The position numbers were made by a program, and so were the translations under genes. The notes under the pieces were generated by a model. That model did not search any database. It had not been told where the DNA came from and saw only the letters and a list, made by a program, of their open reading frames with translations. 64,000 nt of DNA from Hyphomicrobiales bacterium (GTDB taxonomy: Bacteria > Pseudomonadota > Alphaproteobacteria > Rhizobiales > Rhizobiaceae): the NCBI GenBank assembly GCA_900472485.1, contig UCII01000008.1, forward strand, positions 1 to 64,000, given 5' to 3'. Shown in pieces: positions 34,834 through 43,062 of the stretch; the first letter of the stretch is position 1; every line of letters begins with the position of its first letter.

Positions 34834-35465
34834 ATGAATTTCCCCTCTATTCCGCGGATGAATTCCGCCGTCGCGCCCTCCATCAGAGTGGTGGGCCGGT
34901 GGAGCTTGCCTGGCGCGATCATGGCGATCATCTCCTCAATCCCGAGACCATATCGCAGGTCGCCGACCTGAAGCTCAAGGATGCCGCCGTGCTCGTGCCC
35001 GTCGTCGACAGCGGTGACGATGCCAGGGTGATCTTCACGCTAAGGACATCGACGCTCCGCAAGCATTCCGGCCAGATCGCCTTTCCGGGCGGGGCCATCG
35101 ATCCGGAAGACGCGTCGCCGGAAATGGCGGCGGTGCGTGAAGCTGGCGAGGAAATCGGGCTCGCCGACATCTTCATCGAGCCGGTGGCGCGGCTGCCGCA
35201 TTATCTGGCGGCGACCGGCTTTCGCATCACGCCCATTCTCGCCGTGGTGAAGCCGGGCTTTCATCTGGCTCTCAATCCGACGGAGGTGGAAGACGCCTTC
35301 GAGGTGCCGCTCTCCTTCCTGATGGACCCCGACCATCATGTGACCGATACGATGCTCTGGCAGGGAAGTGAACGCCATTTCTACCGCATGCCCTATGGAC
35401 AGCGCATGATCTGGGGCATTACCGCGGGTATCGTCCGAACGCTTTATGAAAGGCTCTATACATGA
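34830..35465 (+). CDS. CoA pyrophosphatase (NUDIX hydrolase, NudL type)
   Basis: A 211-residue NUDIX enzyme. Residues about 70-86 (LRTSTLRKHSGQIAFPGG) carry the UPF0035 motif typical of coenzyme A diphosphatases, followed by the Nudix box up to about 111 (AVREAGEEIGL). The expected reaction splits CoA to 3',5'-ADP and phosphopantetheine, or acts on oxidised CoA. It overlaps the DUF1285 gene by 4 bases upstream and the CCA transferase by 4 bases downstream. Coupling with the tRNA gene is a positional fact; a functional link is not evident. Confidence 0.88.
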   Translation: MNEFPLYSADEFRRRALHQSGGPVELAWRDHGDHLLNPETISQVADLKLKDAAVLVPVVDSGDDARVIFTLRTSTLRKHSGQIAFPGGAIDPEDASPEMAAVREAGEEIGLADIFIEPVARLPHYLAATGFRITPILAVVKPGFHLALNPTEVEDAFEVPLSFLMDPDHHVTDTMLWQGSERHFYRMPYGQRMIWGITAGIVRTLYERLYT

Positions 35466-36718
35466 CGTCCGTTGCCGATGAGGCCTGGTTTCGCGACGAG
35501 GCATTGCAGCGGGTGCTGGCGCTGCTCGATGCTGATGGCGGCGAGGGGCGCGTGGTCGGTGGTGCCGTCCGCAACAGCCTGATGGGGCTGCCCGTTGCCG
35601 ATATCGACATAGCGACGACCCTCCTGCCGGAAACGGTCGTGGAAAGAGCAGAGGCGGCGGGGATCAAGGCGGTGCCGACCGGCATTGCGCATGGCACGGT
35701 TACCTTAGTCATCGATGGAAAACCGTTCGAAATCACCACCTTGCGGCGTGATGTTGAAACGGATGGGCGGCGCGCCGTAGTGGCCTTCAGCCGGGATTGG
35801 CAGGCCGATGCCGAGCGCCGAGACCTGACGATCAACGCGCTCTATGCATCCGCCGATGGCAAGGTCGTGGATCTCGTCGGCGGGCTTGCCGATCTGGAAC
35901 GCCGCAACATTCGCTTCATCGGCGATGCGGCGACGCGGATTGCCGAGGATCATTTGCGCATCCTGCGCTTCTTCCGTTTCTTTGCCTATTACGGCAGCGG
36001 CCGTCCGGACGCGGATGGTTTGCGTGCCTGTGCCGCCGCAAAATCAAAGATTTCAACGCTCTCGGCCGAGCGTGTCTGGTCCGAAATTAAGAAGCTGCTG
36101 GCGGCGCCGGATCCGGGCAGGGCGCTACTCTGGATGCGCCAGATTGGTATTTTGACCGAGGTGCTGCCGGAAACCGAGAAATGGGGGATCGATGCTATTC
36201 CCGGGCTGATTGCCGCCGAACAGGCTCTCGGTTGGCCGCCGGAACCTCTGCTTCGTCTTGCGGCCATTGTGCCGCCCGATGCGGCAAGGCTCGCCAAACT
36301 TGCCGAGCGCCTGCGCCTCTCGAAAGCGGAAGGGGCTTATCTGCAAGCCTGGGCGAATGCGCCAATCGTCAAGGACGATATTTCGGACGCGGCCTTCGAT
36401 CGCCTGCTTTATCGCCATGATCCGACCGGCATCGCGGTTCGCCTGAAGCTGGCGCTAGCCGTTGCCCGCAGTAAGGCGGAGGGCGATTTCGAGGAGATGG
36501 CGCGCGTGGCGCGGCTCGGGAAATTGCTGGAACGAATGGAAAAATGGAAGAAGCCGACTTTTCCGCTCAACGGCGGAGATGCGCTTGCTGCGGGCGTCGA
36601 TGCGGGACCGCGCGTGGGCGAGCTTCTCGGTAAGATCGAGCAGGAGTGGCTCGACGGGAATTTTACGATGAACCGGGCGAGCCTACTCGCCCGACTCAAG
36701 GATTTGGCCAACGCCTGA
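35462..36718 (+). CDS. cca: CCA tRNA nucleotidyltransferase / poly(A) polymerase family
   Basis: A 418-residue class II nucleotidyltransferase that adds or repairs the 3' CCA of tRNAs. The head domain has VVGGAVRNSLMGLPVADIDIA with the metal ligands Asp47 and Asp49. DWQADAERRDLTINALYAS and the ERNIRF-type block (DLERRNIRFIGDAATRIAEDHLRILRFFRF) follow, then a helical body. Alphaproteobacteria usually have this single enzyme for CCA addition. It is the last gene of the operon with DUF1285 and the CoA pyrophosphatase. Confidence 0.93.
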   Translation: MTSVADEAWFRDEALQRVLALLDADGGEGRVVGGAVRNSLMGLPVADIDIATTLLPETVVERAEAAGIKAVPTGIAHGTVTLVIDGKPFEITTLRRDVETDGRRAVVAFSRDWQADAERRDLTINALYASADGKVVDLVGGLADLERRNIRFIGDAATRIAEDHLRILRFFRFFAYYGSGRPDADGLRACAAAKSKISTLSAERVWSEIKKLLAAPDPGRALLWMRQIGILTEVLPETEKWGIDAIPGLIAAEQALGWPPEPLLRLAAIVPPDAARLAKLAERLRLSKAEGAYLQAWANAPIVKDDISDAAFDRLLYRHDPTGIAVRLKLALAVARSKAEGDFEEMARVARLGKLLERMEKWKKPTFPLNGGDALAAGVDAGPRVGELLGKIEQEWLDGNFTMNRASLLARLKDLANA

Positions 36719-36760
36719 TAATGAGGCCTGATTGGCGGGACTGACTAGCCGGCCCGCCAA

Positions 36761-36946
36761 TCAGGCCGCGTTGGCCTCGTCGCGAATCCGGGCCTTGATA
36801 TTGTCGACCATGTTTTCGCGGATGATGGTTTCGCCATGCGCTTCGCGCATGTGCTCGACGGCGCGACGGACCACCTCGGCGTCATCCTTGGCGCGGGTGT
36901 GCCAGGCGCAACCGGGCACGAGCGTACCACATTCGAACAGTCGCAT
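36761..36946 (-). CDS. DUF1059 family small protein
   Basis: A 61-residue protein of the DUF1059 family (MRLFECGTLVPGCAWHTRAKDD, then VEHMREAHG). The paired Cys and His residues could bind a metal, but function is unknown. The start at 36946 follows an excellent GAGGAGGAAG site; the longer frame from 36982 is not supported. It is convergent with the cca gene. Confidence 0.8.
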   Translation of the reverse strand: MRLFECGTLVPGCAWHTRAKDDAEVVRRAVEHMREAHGETIIRENMVDNIKARIRDEANAA

Positions 36947-37014
36947 ATCTTCCTCCTCATCTTTCAACGGCTTCTCGCCCAAAAACGACCTGAAGGCCTA
37001 AACGCAACGAGCGA

Positions 37015-37058
37015 GAAAAAGTTTCTGCCGTCCGGCAAGTCTCCCGCTTGCCGGCGGC
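37015..37058 (-). terminator. Probable terminator of the small gene at 37072
   Basis: On the minus strand a stem of CCGGCAAG/CTTGCCGG (37047-37054 with 37032-37039) is extended by GCCG/CGGC with a one-base bulge. A T-run corresponds to AAAAA at 37016-37020 after a 6-base gap. Confidence 0.5.
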
Positions 37059-37071
37059 TCTCTTCCGGACA

Positions 37072-37350
37072 TCAATCCGGCATTGCCCAGGATTTGAAGC
37101 AATCCGACGATTGATATCGGGTGATTGGCGGCTGCCTGGCCGAACGATCGGCCGCGAAACGGGCGATATCGCTCGGAGATTTGCCTGCCAATTGCATCCT
37201 TACCTGCTCTATGAAACAGGAGAGGGGTAGGTCGGACCCGCTCCGGGTCCGCATATCCTCGGCCAGTCGGATGATAAACTCCGGACTATCGACTGTGCGC
37301 GAAAGTTTCTGTTCTTTCGAAGCTTGTGCGACTTGTTTCTCTGCTGCCAT
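37072..37350 (-). CDS. Small protein of unknown function (92 aa)
   Basis: A 92-residue soluble, charged protein (MAAEKQVAQASKEQ at the start, KSWAMPD at the end). A GGAGGAGG site just before the ATG strongly supports translation, and a terminator-like hairpin follows. I do not recognise the family. No signal peptide, membrane segment or metal motif is visible. It lies on the same strand as the DUF1059 gene but has its own terminator. Confidence 0.6.
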   Translation of the reverse strand: MAAEKQVAQASKEQKLSRTVDSPEFIIRLAEDMRTRSGSDLPLSCFIEQVRMQLAGKSPSDIARFAADRSARQPPITRYQSSDCFKSWAMPD

Positions 37351-37542
37351 TACAACCTCCTCCGATTGAAACGAGCATTAGATCACTTAGGCACTCCTCC
37401 CGCCGATTTCAGGACACTGTCCGATCATTTAATGTTGAACGTCTCAAGCGCATCGGGATCCTTCAGATTCGTTGCGCTTGAAGTTCGAAGCTCACCCTGC
37501 GTCGTTGTCGCAAAATCGCCGCCTGCTTTTGCGCGACGTATC

Positions 37543-38454
37543 TTAAGGCCAGCGCACCACCGGCGGCAGAGACGATAGGATCGACTCCACGTTGCCGCCC
37601 GTCTTCAGTCCAAATATTGTACCCCTATCGTACAGCAAATTGAACTCCACATAACGTCCGCGGCGAATTAATTGTTCGTCGCGATCTTCTTCCGACCATG
37701 TTTCGTTGAAATTGGAGCGGACGATCCGCGGATAGACCATTGCGAAGGCGCGGCCGACGTCGCGGGTGAAGGCGAAATCGGCATTCCAGCCGCCGGATTC
37801 TTCCGGCGAATGCAGCCAATCGAAGAAGATGCCGCCAATGCCGCGCGGCTCGTTGCGATGCTTCAGGAAGAAATATTCGTCGCACCAGCTCTTGTAGCGC
37901 TGGTAGTCGGCGACGGCGTGGCGGTCGCAGACGATCTGCATGGCGCGGTGGAAGAGGGCGCTGTCGGGATCTTCCTGGGTGCGGCGTCGATCGAGCACCG
38001 GCGTCAGGTCGGCGCCGCCGCCGAACCACTGGCTCATCGTCACCACCATGCGGGTGTTCATATGCACGGTCGGCACATTCGGGTTCACGGGATGGGCAAT
38101 CAGCGACAGTCCCGAAGCCCAGAAGCGCGGATCTTCCTCGGCGCCAGGAATCTGGCTGCGAAAGTCGGGAGAGAATTCGCCATAGACCGTCGAGGTGTGG
38201 ACGCCGACCTTCTCGAAGACGCGGCCCTCCATCATCGACATGCGGCCGCCGCCTCCCTGACCTTTGTCCCTCTGCCAGTCCTTGGCGACGAAGCGGCCAG
38301 GTTCCTGGTCGGAAAGGGGGCCGGTCAGCTCGTTTTCCAGCTGCTCGAACTCCGCGCAGATCGTATCGCGCAGGCCTTCGAACCAGTGTCGCGCTGCCTC
38401 TTTCTTTTCTTCAATATCCTCGGGTAATCCCTTGGGAAGATTGGGTCGTTCCAT
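37543..38454 (-). CDS. hemF: Oxygen-dependent coproporphyrinogen III oxidase
   Basis: HemF decarboxylates coproporphyrinogen III to protoporphyrinogen IX with O2, a late step of heme synthesis. The 303-residue sequence shows the family blocks: [44 protein letters not shown] (with the catalytic-region His/Asp), [16 protein letters not shown] and [17 protein letters not shown] near the C-terminus. GGAGAG precedes the ATG. A strong hairpin sits a few bases farther upstream and might affect its translation. No other heme genes are adjacent. Confidence 0.96.
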   Translation of the reverse strand: MERPNLPKGLPEDIEEKKEAARHWFEGLRDTICAEFEQLENELTGPLSDQEPGRFVAKDWQRDKGQGGGGRMSMMEGRVFEKVGVHTSTVYGEFSPDFRSQIPGAEEDPRFWASGLSLIAHPVNPNVPTVHMNTRMVVTMSQWFGGGADLTPVLDRRRTQEDPDSALFHRAMQIVCDRHAVADYQRYKSWCDEYFFLKHRNEPRGIGGIFFDWLHSPEESGGWNADFAFTRDVGRAFAMVYPRIVRSNFNETWSEEDRDEQLIRRGRYVEFNLLYDRGTIFGLKTGGNVESILSSLPPVVRWP

Positions 38455-38466
38455 TCACGCTCTCCG

Positions 38467-38503
38467 ACGGTGCGAGCAGCCGGCGGCCCGCGATTCGCAC
38501 CGT
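38467..38503 (-). promoter_or_regulatory. Hairpin in the hemF 5' leader
   Basis: A perfect 9-bp inverted repeat, ACGGTGCGA/TCGCACCGT (38467-38475 with 38495-38503), with a GC-rich loop, ends 12 bases before the hemF ATG and abuts its Shine-Dalgarno. There is no T-run. A translational or RNA-stability role is possible. Confidence 0.4.
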
Positions 38504-38628
38504 ATGTATCGTGATTTGGAATATCAGCAAGATTGCGGCGCAGCCAGTGCAGCAACGTCGCAGGAGAATCGACTCGCAAATTTCACAATGCGGTATTATG
38601 TTCCCTCTCTCAAAGGCGAGGTTTTATC

Positions 38629-38886
38629 ATGAGGATACCCGGACCGCCGCCCCTGGATGGGTTGAGAAACAGAATATTCCGTTACCGGCAGGACCATCCG
38701 ACCGGCGGAAAGAGCGAATTCGTTCGCGAGACCTTTTGTCTCAGTCGCCCGGAAGCGCGCGAAAAGGCGCGTGAATGGTTCAACGAATTCCCGAAAGCTG
38801 CCTATTGGACCGAAGTCGAAAGCTGGCGTCAGGTCGATGGCGACCGCATCGAATTCACCATGCGGCGCCTGCCATCGGCGGACTGA
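38629..38886 (+). CDS. Small protein of unknown function (85 aa)
   Basis: An 85-residue soluble protein (MRIPGPPPLDGLRNRIFRYR, then FVRETFCLSRPEAREKAREWFNEFP and a final IEFTMRRLPSAD). It has one Cys and many charged residues, and no membrane segment. CGAGG lies 8 bases before the ATG at 38629, which I prefer over a longer frame. I do not recognise the family. It lies between the hemF and lipase-like genes and seems monocistronic. Confidence 0.6.
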   Translation: MRIPGPPPLDGLRNRIFRYRQDHPTGGKSEFVRETFCLSRPEAREKAREWFNEFPKAAYWTEVESWRQVDGDRIEFTMRRLPSAD

Positions 38887-38975
38887 ACTGAACGACATGG
38901 CACCCGCGTCGACGGGTGCTGGCTCTCGAAGTGTGTTCCCGTTTGTCGGAGGCGGGCTGGCGATTGGTCACGCGC

Positions 38976-40127
38976 TCAATGCGGCATGGTCGGTGGCGGC
39001 TCATCCGACGGGCCGAACGTGGGCGGCTGAGTGCTTGGCATGGGCATCGCGGAGAAAGCTTTCTTGACCTTCTCGATCGCAGTCGCATTACCGCCGGTCG
39101 AAGGTGAGGGAGACTTTGTCACCGGTATCGCCGCCCGTTCGGCCGCGGCACCGAGCTTTGCAGCTTGGTGTTCTCCAGCTTTCTGATCTTCGGCGATGGG
39201 TGATGCCGCGAGAATCTCCATCAGCGTGATGGTCACCGGCAGGTGGCCACCCAAATCGGTATTCGTGTGATGCCATGCATGCGCGACGCGCTGATCGGCG
39301 TTGATGAACCGTCGGGAATTGATCTCGCCGAACCAGTCCCACTCGCCCATGACATCGATGACATCGTTGAATACCGGAGGCATCGCGATGCGCGCACCGA
39401 TCGTCACGATCTTCGTATGCCGCGCTAGCTCAGCAACTCGTCCTTTATCCTGCTTCGAGAGATTATGCAGTGCGGCAGACAGCACGAGGTTTCCCTTGGA
39501 GTGGCCCGTCAGCAGAGGGAAGGAGAGGCGGGGATCGGCAAGAAGTGCCTGCACGGTTCTCGTGTCGAGGCTGCTGCGAGCCGCTGCCGTCTCAGCCTGT
39601 GCTCCGAACCTAGGGCGACCGGCAAGGTCGTCCAAGCTTTCAAGCAGCGGCCGCAGCCCCCTCAAATGACCGAAGAAAAACGATCCGCCGAAGGCTTCGG
39701 TGATGGCGTCGGCTATGCCATAGCCGGAGACGACGACTGCGACTGGTGCGTCGATCGCATCGGCCACGTTGCGGGCAAAGGCGGCTGCCCCGAGCGCGGA
39801 ACCGCCGATGCCGGCGACTGCGAGCGCTCGTGCCTTGGTGCCGCCGCGCAGGACGAATTCATCGATGGTTTCGCAGAGTGTGAGTGCTCCAAGACCGCTT
39901 GGCGGAATGAGCATGATCGCGCCTTCGGCGGCGAGCGAGTCACTGATATAGAAGGCTTCCTCGGGTGTGATGACCTTGACGTCGTAGAACAGCGCATCGA
40001 GAGCGAGGTTGCGCTGGCGGAGACCCTCAAGCGCGAGGTTGCGCAAAGGGGAGTGCTGGAGCCGTTCGGGGAGGCTCAATGTACGTGCAAACTGCGTAAG
40101 GGAAAGCGTGAATGCCGTCTGGAACAT
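38976..40127 (-). CDS. Lipase-like alpha/beta-hydrolase, putative
   Basis: A 383-residue protein with a nucleophile elbow GHSKG (208-212, putative Ser210) preceded by PRLSFPLLT and followed by NLVLSAALHNLS, which is typical of class-3-lipase-like alpha/beta hydrolases. A likely Asp/His partner region lies in NDVIDVMGEWDWFGEINSRRF and AHAWHHTNTDLGGHLPVT. The Lys in place of the usual variable residue after Ser (GHSKG) is seen in a subset of bacterial hydrolases. The C-terminal ~70 residues are disordered and Pro/Ser-rich. There is no signal peptide. Substrate and cellular role are unknown. Confidence 0.65.
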   Translation of the reverse strand: MFQTAFTLSLTQFARTLSLPERLQHSPLRNLALEGLRQRNLALDALFYDVKVITPEEAFYISDSLAAEGAIMLIPPSGLGALTLCETIDEFVLRGGTKARALAVAGIGGSALGAAAFARNVADAIDAPVAVVVSGYGIADAITEAFGGSFFFGHLRGLRPLLESLDDLAGRPRFGAQAETAAARSSLDTRTVQALLADPRLSFPLLTGHSKGNLVLSAALHNLSKQDKGRVAELARHTKIVTIGARIAMPPVFNDVIDVMGEWDWFGEINSRRFINADQRVAHAWHHTNTDLGGHLPVTITLMEILAASPIAEDQKAGEHQAAKLGAAAERAAIPVTKSPSPSTGGNATAIEKVKKAFSAMPMPSTQPPTFGPSDEPPPTMPH

Positions 40128-40154
40128 GGGTCACCTCGCCAAGGCTGCCTGAGT

Positions 40155-40175
40155 TAGAGCATTCCAGAGCGAAGC
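40155..40175. repeat. Degenerate fragment resembling the palindromic repeat at 26622
   Basis: TAGAGCATTCCAGAGCGAAG resembles the left part of the repeat at 26622 (TAGAGCAATTCCAGG...GCGAAGC) with a small internal deletion. It lies between two genes on the same strand. The match is short, so this is tentative. Confidence 0.3.
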
Positions 40176-40221
40176 TTCTCACACTTTATCCGGCGTGCCA
40201 ACGCCTATTCGGGTGCGACAT

Positions 40222-40713
40222 TCAGGCCAAGTGCGGCCCTGGTGCGGTAAGCGGCGGCCATTGCGTTTGCCGCAAGGCTTCACCCGAAATCATGGCCGCC
40301 GACATCGCGACATTGATGGAGCGCTGGCCCTCGACCATGGGGATCAGGATACGGCCATCGGCCTTTTCATGCACATGCTCCGGCACGCCGGTGCTTTCGC
40401 GGCCGAAGAGGAGAATATCGTCGTCGTGGTAAGTAAAGTCCGTGTAGCGCTGCGCGGCTTTCGTCGAGGCCAGCACCAGCCGCCGTCCGCTTTCCTGTCT
40501 CCATACCTCGAAGCGTTCCCAGTTGACGTGCCTAGTCAGGGTGACCGCGGCAAGGTAATCCATGCCGGCGCGCTTCAGATTGCGGTCGGATATGTCGAAG
40601 CCGGCCGGTTCGATGATGTCGACGCCGAGGCCGAGGCAGGCCGCAAGCCGCAGGATCGTGCCGGTGTTGCCGGGAATGTCGGGTTGGTAAAGGGCGATGC
40701 GCAGTTTTGTCAT
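40222..40713 (-). CDS. trmL: tRNA (cytidine(34)-2'-O)-methyltransferase
   Basis: A SPOUT-class methyltransferase of about 163 residues that modifies the wobble base of tRNA-Leu isoacceptors. The knot motifs are all present: QPDIPGNTGTILRLAACLG, LLFGRESTGVP and IPMVEGQRSINVAMSAA. The start at 40713 (MTKLRIALYQPD) fits the family better than the upstream TTG. It is divergent from the leader region of the ABC exporter at 41107. S-adenosylmethionine is the expected donor. Confidence 0.93.
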   Translation of the reverse strand: MTKLRIALYQPDIPGNTGTILRLAACLGLGVDIIEPAGFDISDRNLKRAGMDYLAAVTLTRHVNWERFEVWRQESGRRLVLASTKAAQRYTDFTYHDDDILLFGRESTGVPEHVHEKADGRILIPMVEGQRSINVAMSAAMISGEALRQTQWPPLTAPGPHLA

Positions 40714-40875
40714 ATGCTGCAACTAGCGAAATCGTCCGGATTTGTCTCAGGTTTTTCGAGCGCTCTTCATTTCTGTGATGTCTCCCATAAAGAGAATTGA
40801 AGGTTTCAGCCCATTTTTCAGGCATATTTCGCTTTTCAAACAGGAAAAGTCGCGCTAAAAGACGGGCGCTCTACA

Positions 40876-40981
40876 ACTTGCGAAAGAAGGAGGCTCAGAT
40901 GGATATCTTGTTTGTGATGATGCGCCTCCGTGCCGTGAACCCACGGATTTGACGAGCGCTACAAGGCGCGTATTCGCAAGT
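40876..40981 (+). promoter_or_regulatory. Structured leader RNA of the ABC exporter at 41107
   Basis: ACTTGCGAA (40876-40884) pairs perfectly with TTCGCAAGT (40973-40981), enclosing the leader ORF. Inside, GCGCCT (40922-40927) can pair with AGGCGC (40964-40969), while the overlapping GCCTCC (40924-40929) can pair with GGAGGC (40889-40894), the leader's own Shine-Dalgarno. These pairings exclude each other. CCGTG/CACGG (40928-40946) adds another stem within the ORF. Confidence 0.5.
40899..40952 (+). CDS. Short leader peptide with MRLR motif upstream of the ABC exporter
   Basis: A 17-codon ORF encodes MDILFVMMRLRAVNPRI. AAGGAGG (40887-40893) lies 5 bases before the ATG, the strongest such site in the area. 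The MRLR segment contains Arg-x-Arg, the motif that arrests macrolide-bound ribosomes in peptides such as ErmDL (MTHSMRLR...). The ORF lies inside competing RNA stems about 155 bases before an ABC exporter gene. A drug-sensing role is inferred and unproven. Confidence 0.6.
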   Translation: MDILFVMMRLRAVNPRI

Positions 40982-41100
40982 ACCCCCCTTCTTTAAGTCA
41001 TTGCGCGGCCACCATGGCCTCGTCGTTTTACCACCCGACCACCATATGAATCTGCGATCTTTCAGCGCAGTGGGTCGTCGAAGGGTCGAGTCTTTGGAGC
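40982..41100 (+). other. Rest of the gene-free leader before the ABC exporter
   Basis: The stretch contains GGCCA-CCA-TGGCC (about 41008-41020) followed by TCGTCGTTTT, and a CTGCG/CGCAG hairpin enclosed by CGACC/GGTCG near 41036-41078. A second GGTCG copy about ten bases on offers an alternative partner. These may be the output part of the leader switch. Confidence 0.35.
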
Positions 41101-41106
41101 ATGTCC

Positions 41107-42960
41107 ATGTTTAGCTGGTTCGAACGCCGACTAAATCCATTTCCGAGCGAGGTGCCGGATACGCCGCCACGCGGCCTCTTCGCCTTCTGCTGGCATTATT
41201 CCAAGCCGGCCCTGCCGTGGCTGATCGCCATGAGCATCCTCACCATGTCGATCGCGATCGGCGAGGTGGCGCTGTTCCAGTTCCTCGGCGATATCGTCGA
41301 CTGGCTCACGCATGCGGATAAGGCGACCTTCCTGCAGACGGAATGGCACAAGCTTTTCTGGATGGGCGCGATGGTGCTGATCGGCTTGCCGGCTGCGGCG
41401 ATCCTAGACAGCTTCATCATGCACCAGGTGCTGCTCGGCAACTATCCTATGATCGCGCGCTGGCAGATGCACCGCTTCCTGCTGCGCCACAGCATGACCT
41501 TTTTCGCCAATGAGTTCGCGGGCCGCGTCGCCACCAAGGTGATGCAGACCTCGCTTGCCGTGCGCGAAACGGTCATGAAGATCCTCGATGTCTTCGTCTA
41601 CGTGTTCACCTACTTCCTGTCGATGATCCTCGTCATCGCGGCGGCCGACTGGCGGCTGATGATTCCGATCCTGGTCTGGCTCGGCGTCTATGTCGCCATC
41701 GTCGCCTATTTCGTGCCGGTGCTGCGCAAGATCGCCGCGCAGCAGGCCGATGCGCGCTCGATGATGACGGGCCGCGTGGTCGACAGCTATACCAACATCG
41801 CGACGGTGAAGCTGTTCTCGCATGCGGGCCGCGAAGAGACGTATGCCAGGGCCGGTATGGAGGAATTCCTCAATACCGTGCACAAGCAGATGCGCAAGGT
41901 GACGCTGTTCCACGCCTCGGTCTATTTCAACAATTGCGCGGCACTGTTCATCGTCTCGGCTCTGTCGATCTGGTTCTGGCTCAGCGGATCGATCTCGGTC
42001 GGCTCGATTGCCATCGCCATCGGCCTTGCGATGCGCGTCAACGGCATGTCGCAGTGGGTAATGTGGGAAGTCTCGGCGCTCTTCGAAAACATCGGCACCG
42101 TCTATGACGGCATGGAGATGATGTCGAAGCCGCACGATATCGTCGACAAGCCGGCAGCATCGCCGATCGTTGCCAAGCAGGGTGCGATCCGCTTTGACCA
42201 CATTCGCTTCCACTACGGCAAGGCGAAGGGTGTCATGGAGGATCTGACCCTCGACATCCGCGCGGGCGAAAAGGTCGGCCTTGTCGGCCGTTCGGGCGCC
42301 GGCAAGACGACGCTGATGAACCTCCTGCTGCGCTTTTACGATCTGGAGAGCGGCCGCATCACCATCGACGGCCACGATATCGCAGGTGTCACGCAGGACA
42401 GCCTTCGCTCGATGATCGGTGTGGTGACGCAGGATACGTCGCTGCTGCACCGCTCTATCCGCGACAACATCGCCTACGGCCGTCCGGAGGCGACCGACGA
42501 GGAAATCATCCAGGCGGCCAAGCGCGCCAACGCCTGGGACTTCATCGAAGGTCTGGTGGATATGCATGGCCGCACTGGGCTCGACGCGCAGGTTGGCGAG
42601 CGGGGCGTTAAGCTTTCCGGCGGCCAACGTCAGCGTATCGCGATCGCCCGCGTCTTCCTGAAGGACGCGCCGATCCTGGTGCTCGACGAGGCAACCTCGG
42701 CGCTCGATTCCGAAGTGGAAGCGGCGATCCAGGAAAACCTCTTCGCCCTGATGCACGGCAAGACGGTGATTGCCATCGCCCACCGCCTGTCAACGCTGAC
42801 CGAGATGGACCGTCTCGTCGTTCTCGACAAGGGTCGGATCATCGAGATGGGCACGCATCAGGAACTGGTCCAGGAGGGCGGTATCTACGCCGAGCTCTGG
42901 AGCAGGCAGTCCGGTGGCTTCCTCGCCGACCACGAAGAGGTCGAGGCGGCAGCGCAATAA
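41107..42960 (+). CDS. Half-size ABC exporter (membrane and ATPase domains fused)
   Basis: A 617-residue multidrug-type ABC exporter. The six-helix transmembrane domain covers about residues 30-335. The ATPase domain has Walker A GRSGAGKTT (394-402), signature LSGGQ (503-507), Walker B LVLDE (524-528) and a switch His at about 559. All catalytic elements are intact. Its motif positions align residue by residue with the exporter at 19056, so the two are close paralogs. The ATG at 41107 is preferred over 41101 because GGAG is then 7 bases away. A leader ORF upstream suggests induction by a translation-affecting compound. The gene ends with its own terminator. Confidence 0.9.
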   Translation: MFSWFERRLNPFPSEVPDTPPRGLFAFCWHYSKPALPWLIAMSILTMSIAIGEVALFQFLGDIVDWLTHADKATFLQTEWHKLFWMGAMVLIGLPAAAILDSFIMHQVLLGNYPMIARWQMHRFLLRHSMTFFANEFAGRVATKVMQTSLAVRETVMKILDVFVYVFTYFLSMILVIAAADWRLMIPILVWLGVYVAIVAYFVPVLRKIAAQQADARSMMTGRVVDSYTNIATVKLFSHAGREETYARAGMEEFLNTVHKQMRKVTLFHASVYFNNCAALFIVSALSIWFWLSGSISVGSIAIAIGLAMRVNGMSQWVMWEVSALFENIGTVYDGMEMMSKPHDIVDKPAASPIVAKQGAIRFDHIRFHYGKAKGVMEDLTLDIRAGEKVGLVGRSGAGKTTLMNLLLRFYDLESGRITIDGHDIAGVTQDSLRSMIGVVTQDTSLLHRSIRDNIAYGRPEATDEEIIQAAKRANAWDFIEGLVDMHGRTGLDAQVGERGVKLSGGQRQRIAIARVFLKDAPILVLDEATSALDSEVEAAIQENLFALMHGKTVIAIAHRLSTLTEMDRLVVLDKGRIIEMGTHQELVQEGGIYAELWSRQSGGFLADHEEVEAAAQ

Positions 42961-42970
42961 TGAACCGAAG

Positions 42971-43004
42971 AGCTGGGGCGCCACGGCGCCCCAGCTGCTA
43001 TTTT
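42971..43004 (+). terminator. Rho-independent terminator of the ABC exporter at 41107
   Basis: AGCTGGGGCGCC (42971-42982) and GGCGCCCCAGCT (42985-42996) form a long perfect stem with a minimal loop, followed by GCTATTTT. Confidence 0.85.
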
Positions 43005-43062
43005 CCTAAGCGACTATTTTCCAAAAATCCAAAACTAACAAAGAAGTCTGGAAGGCGACACG

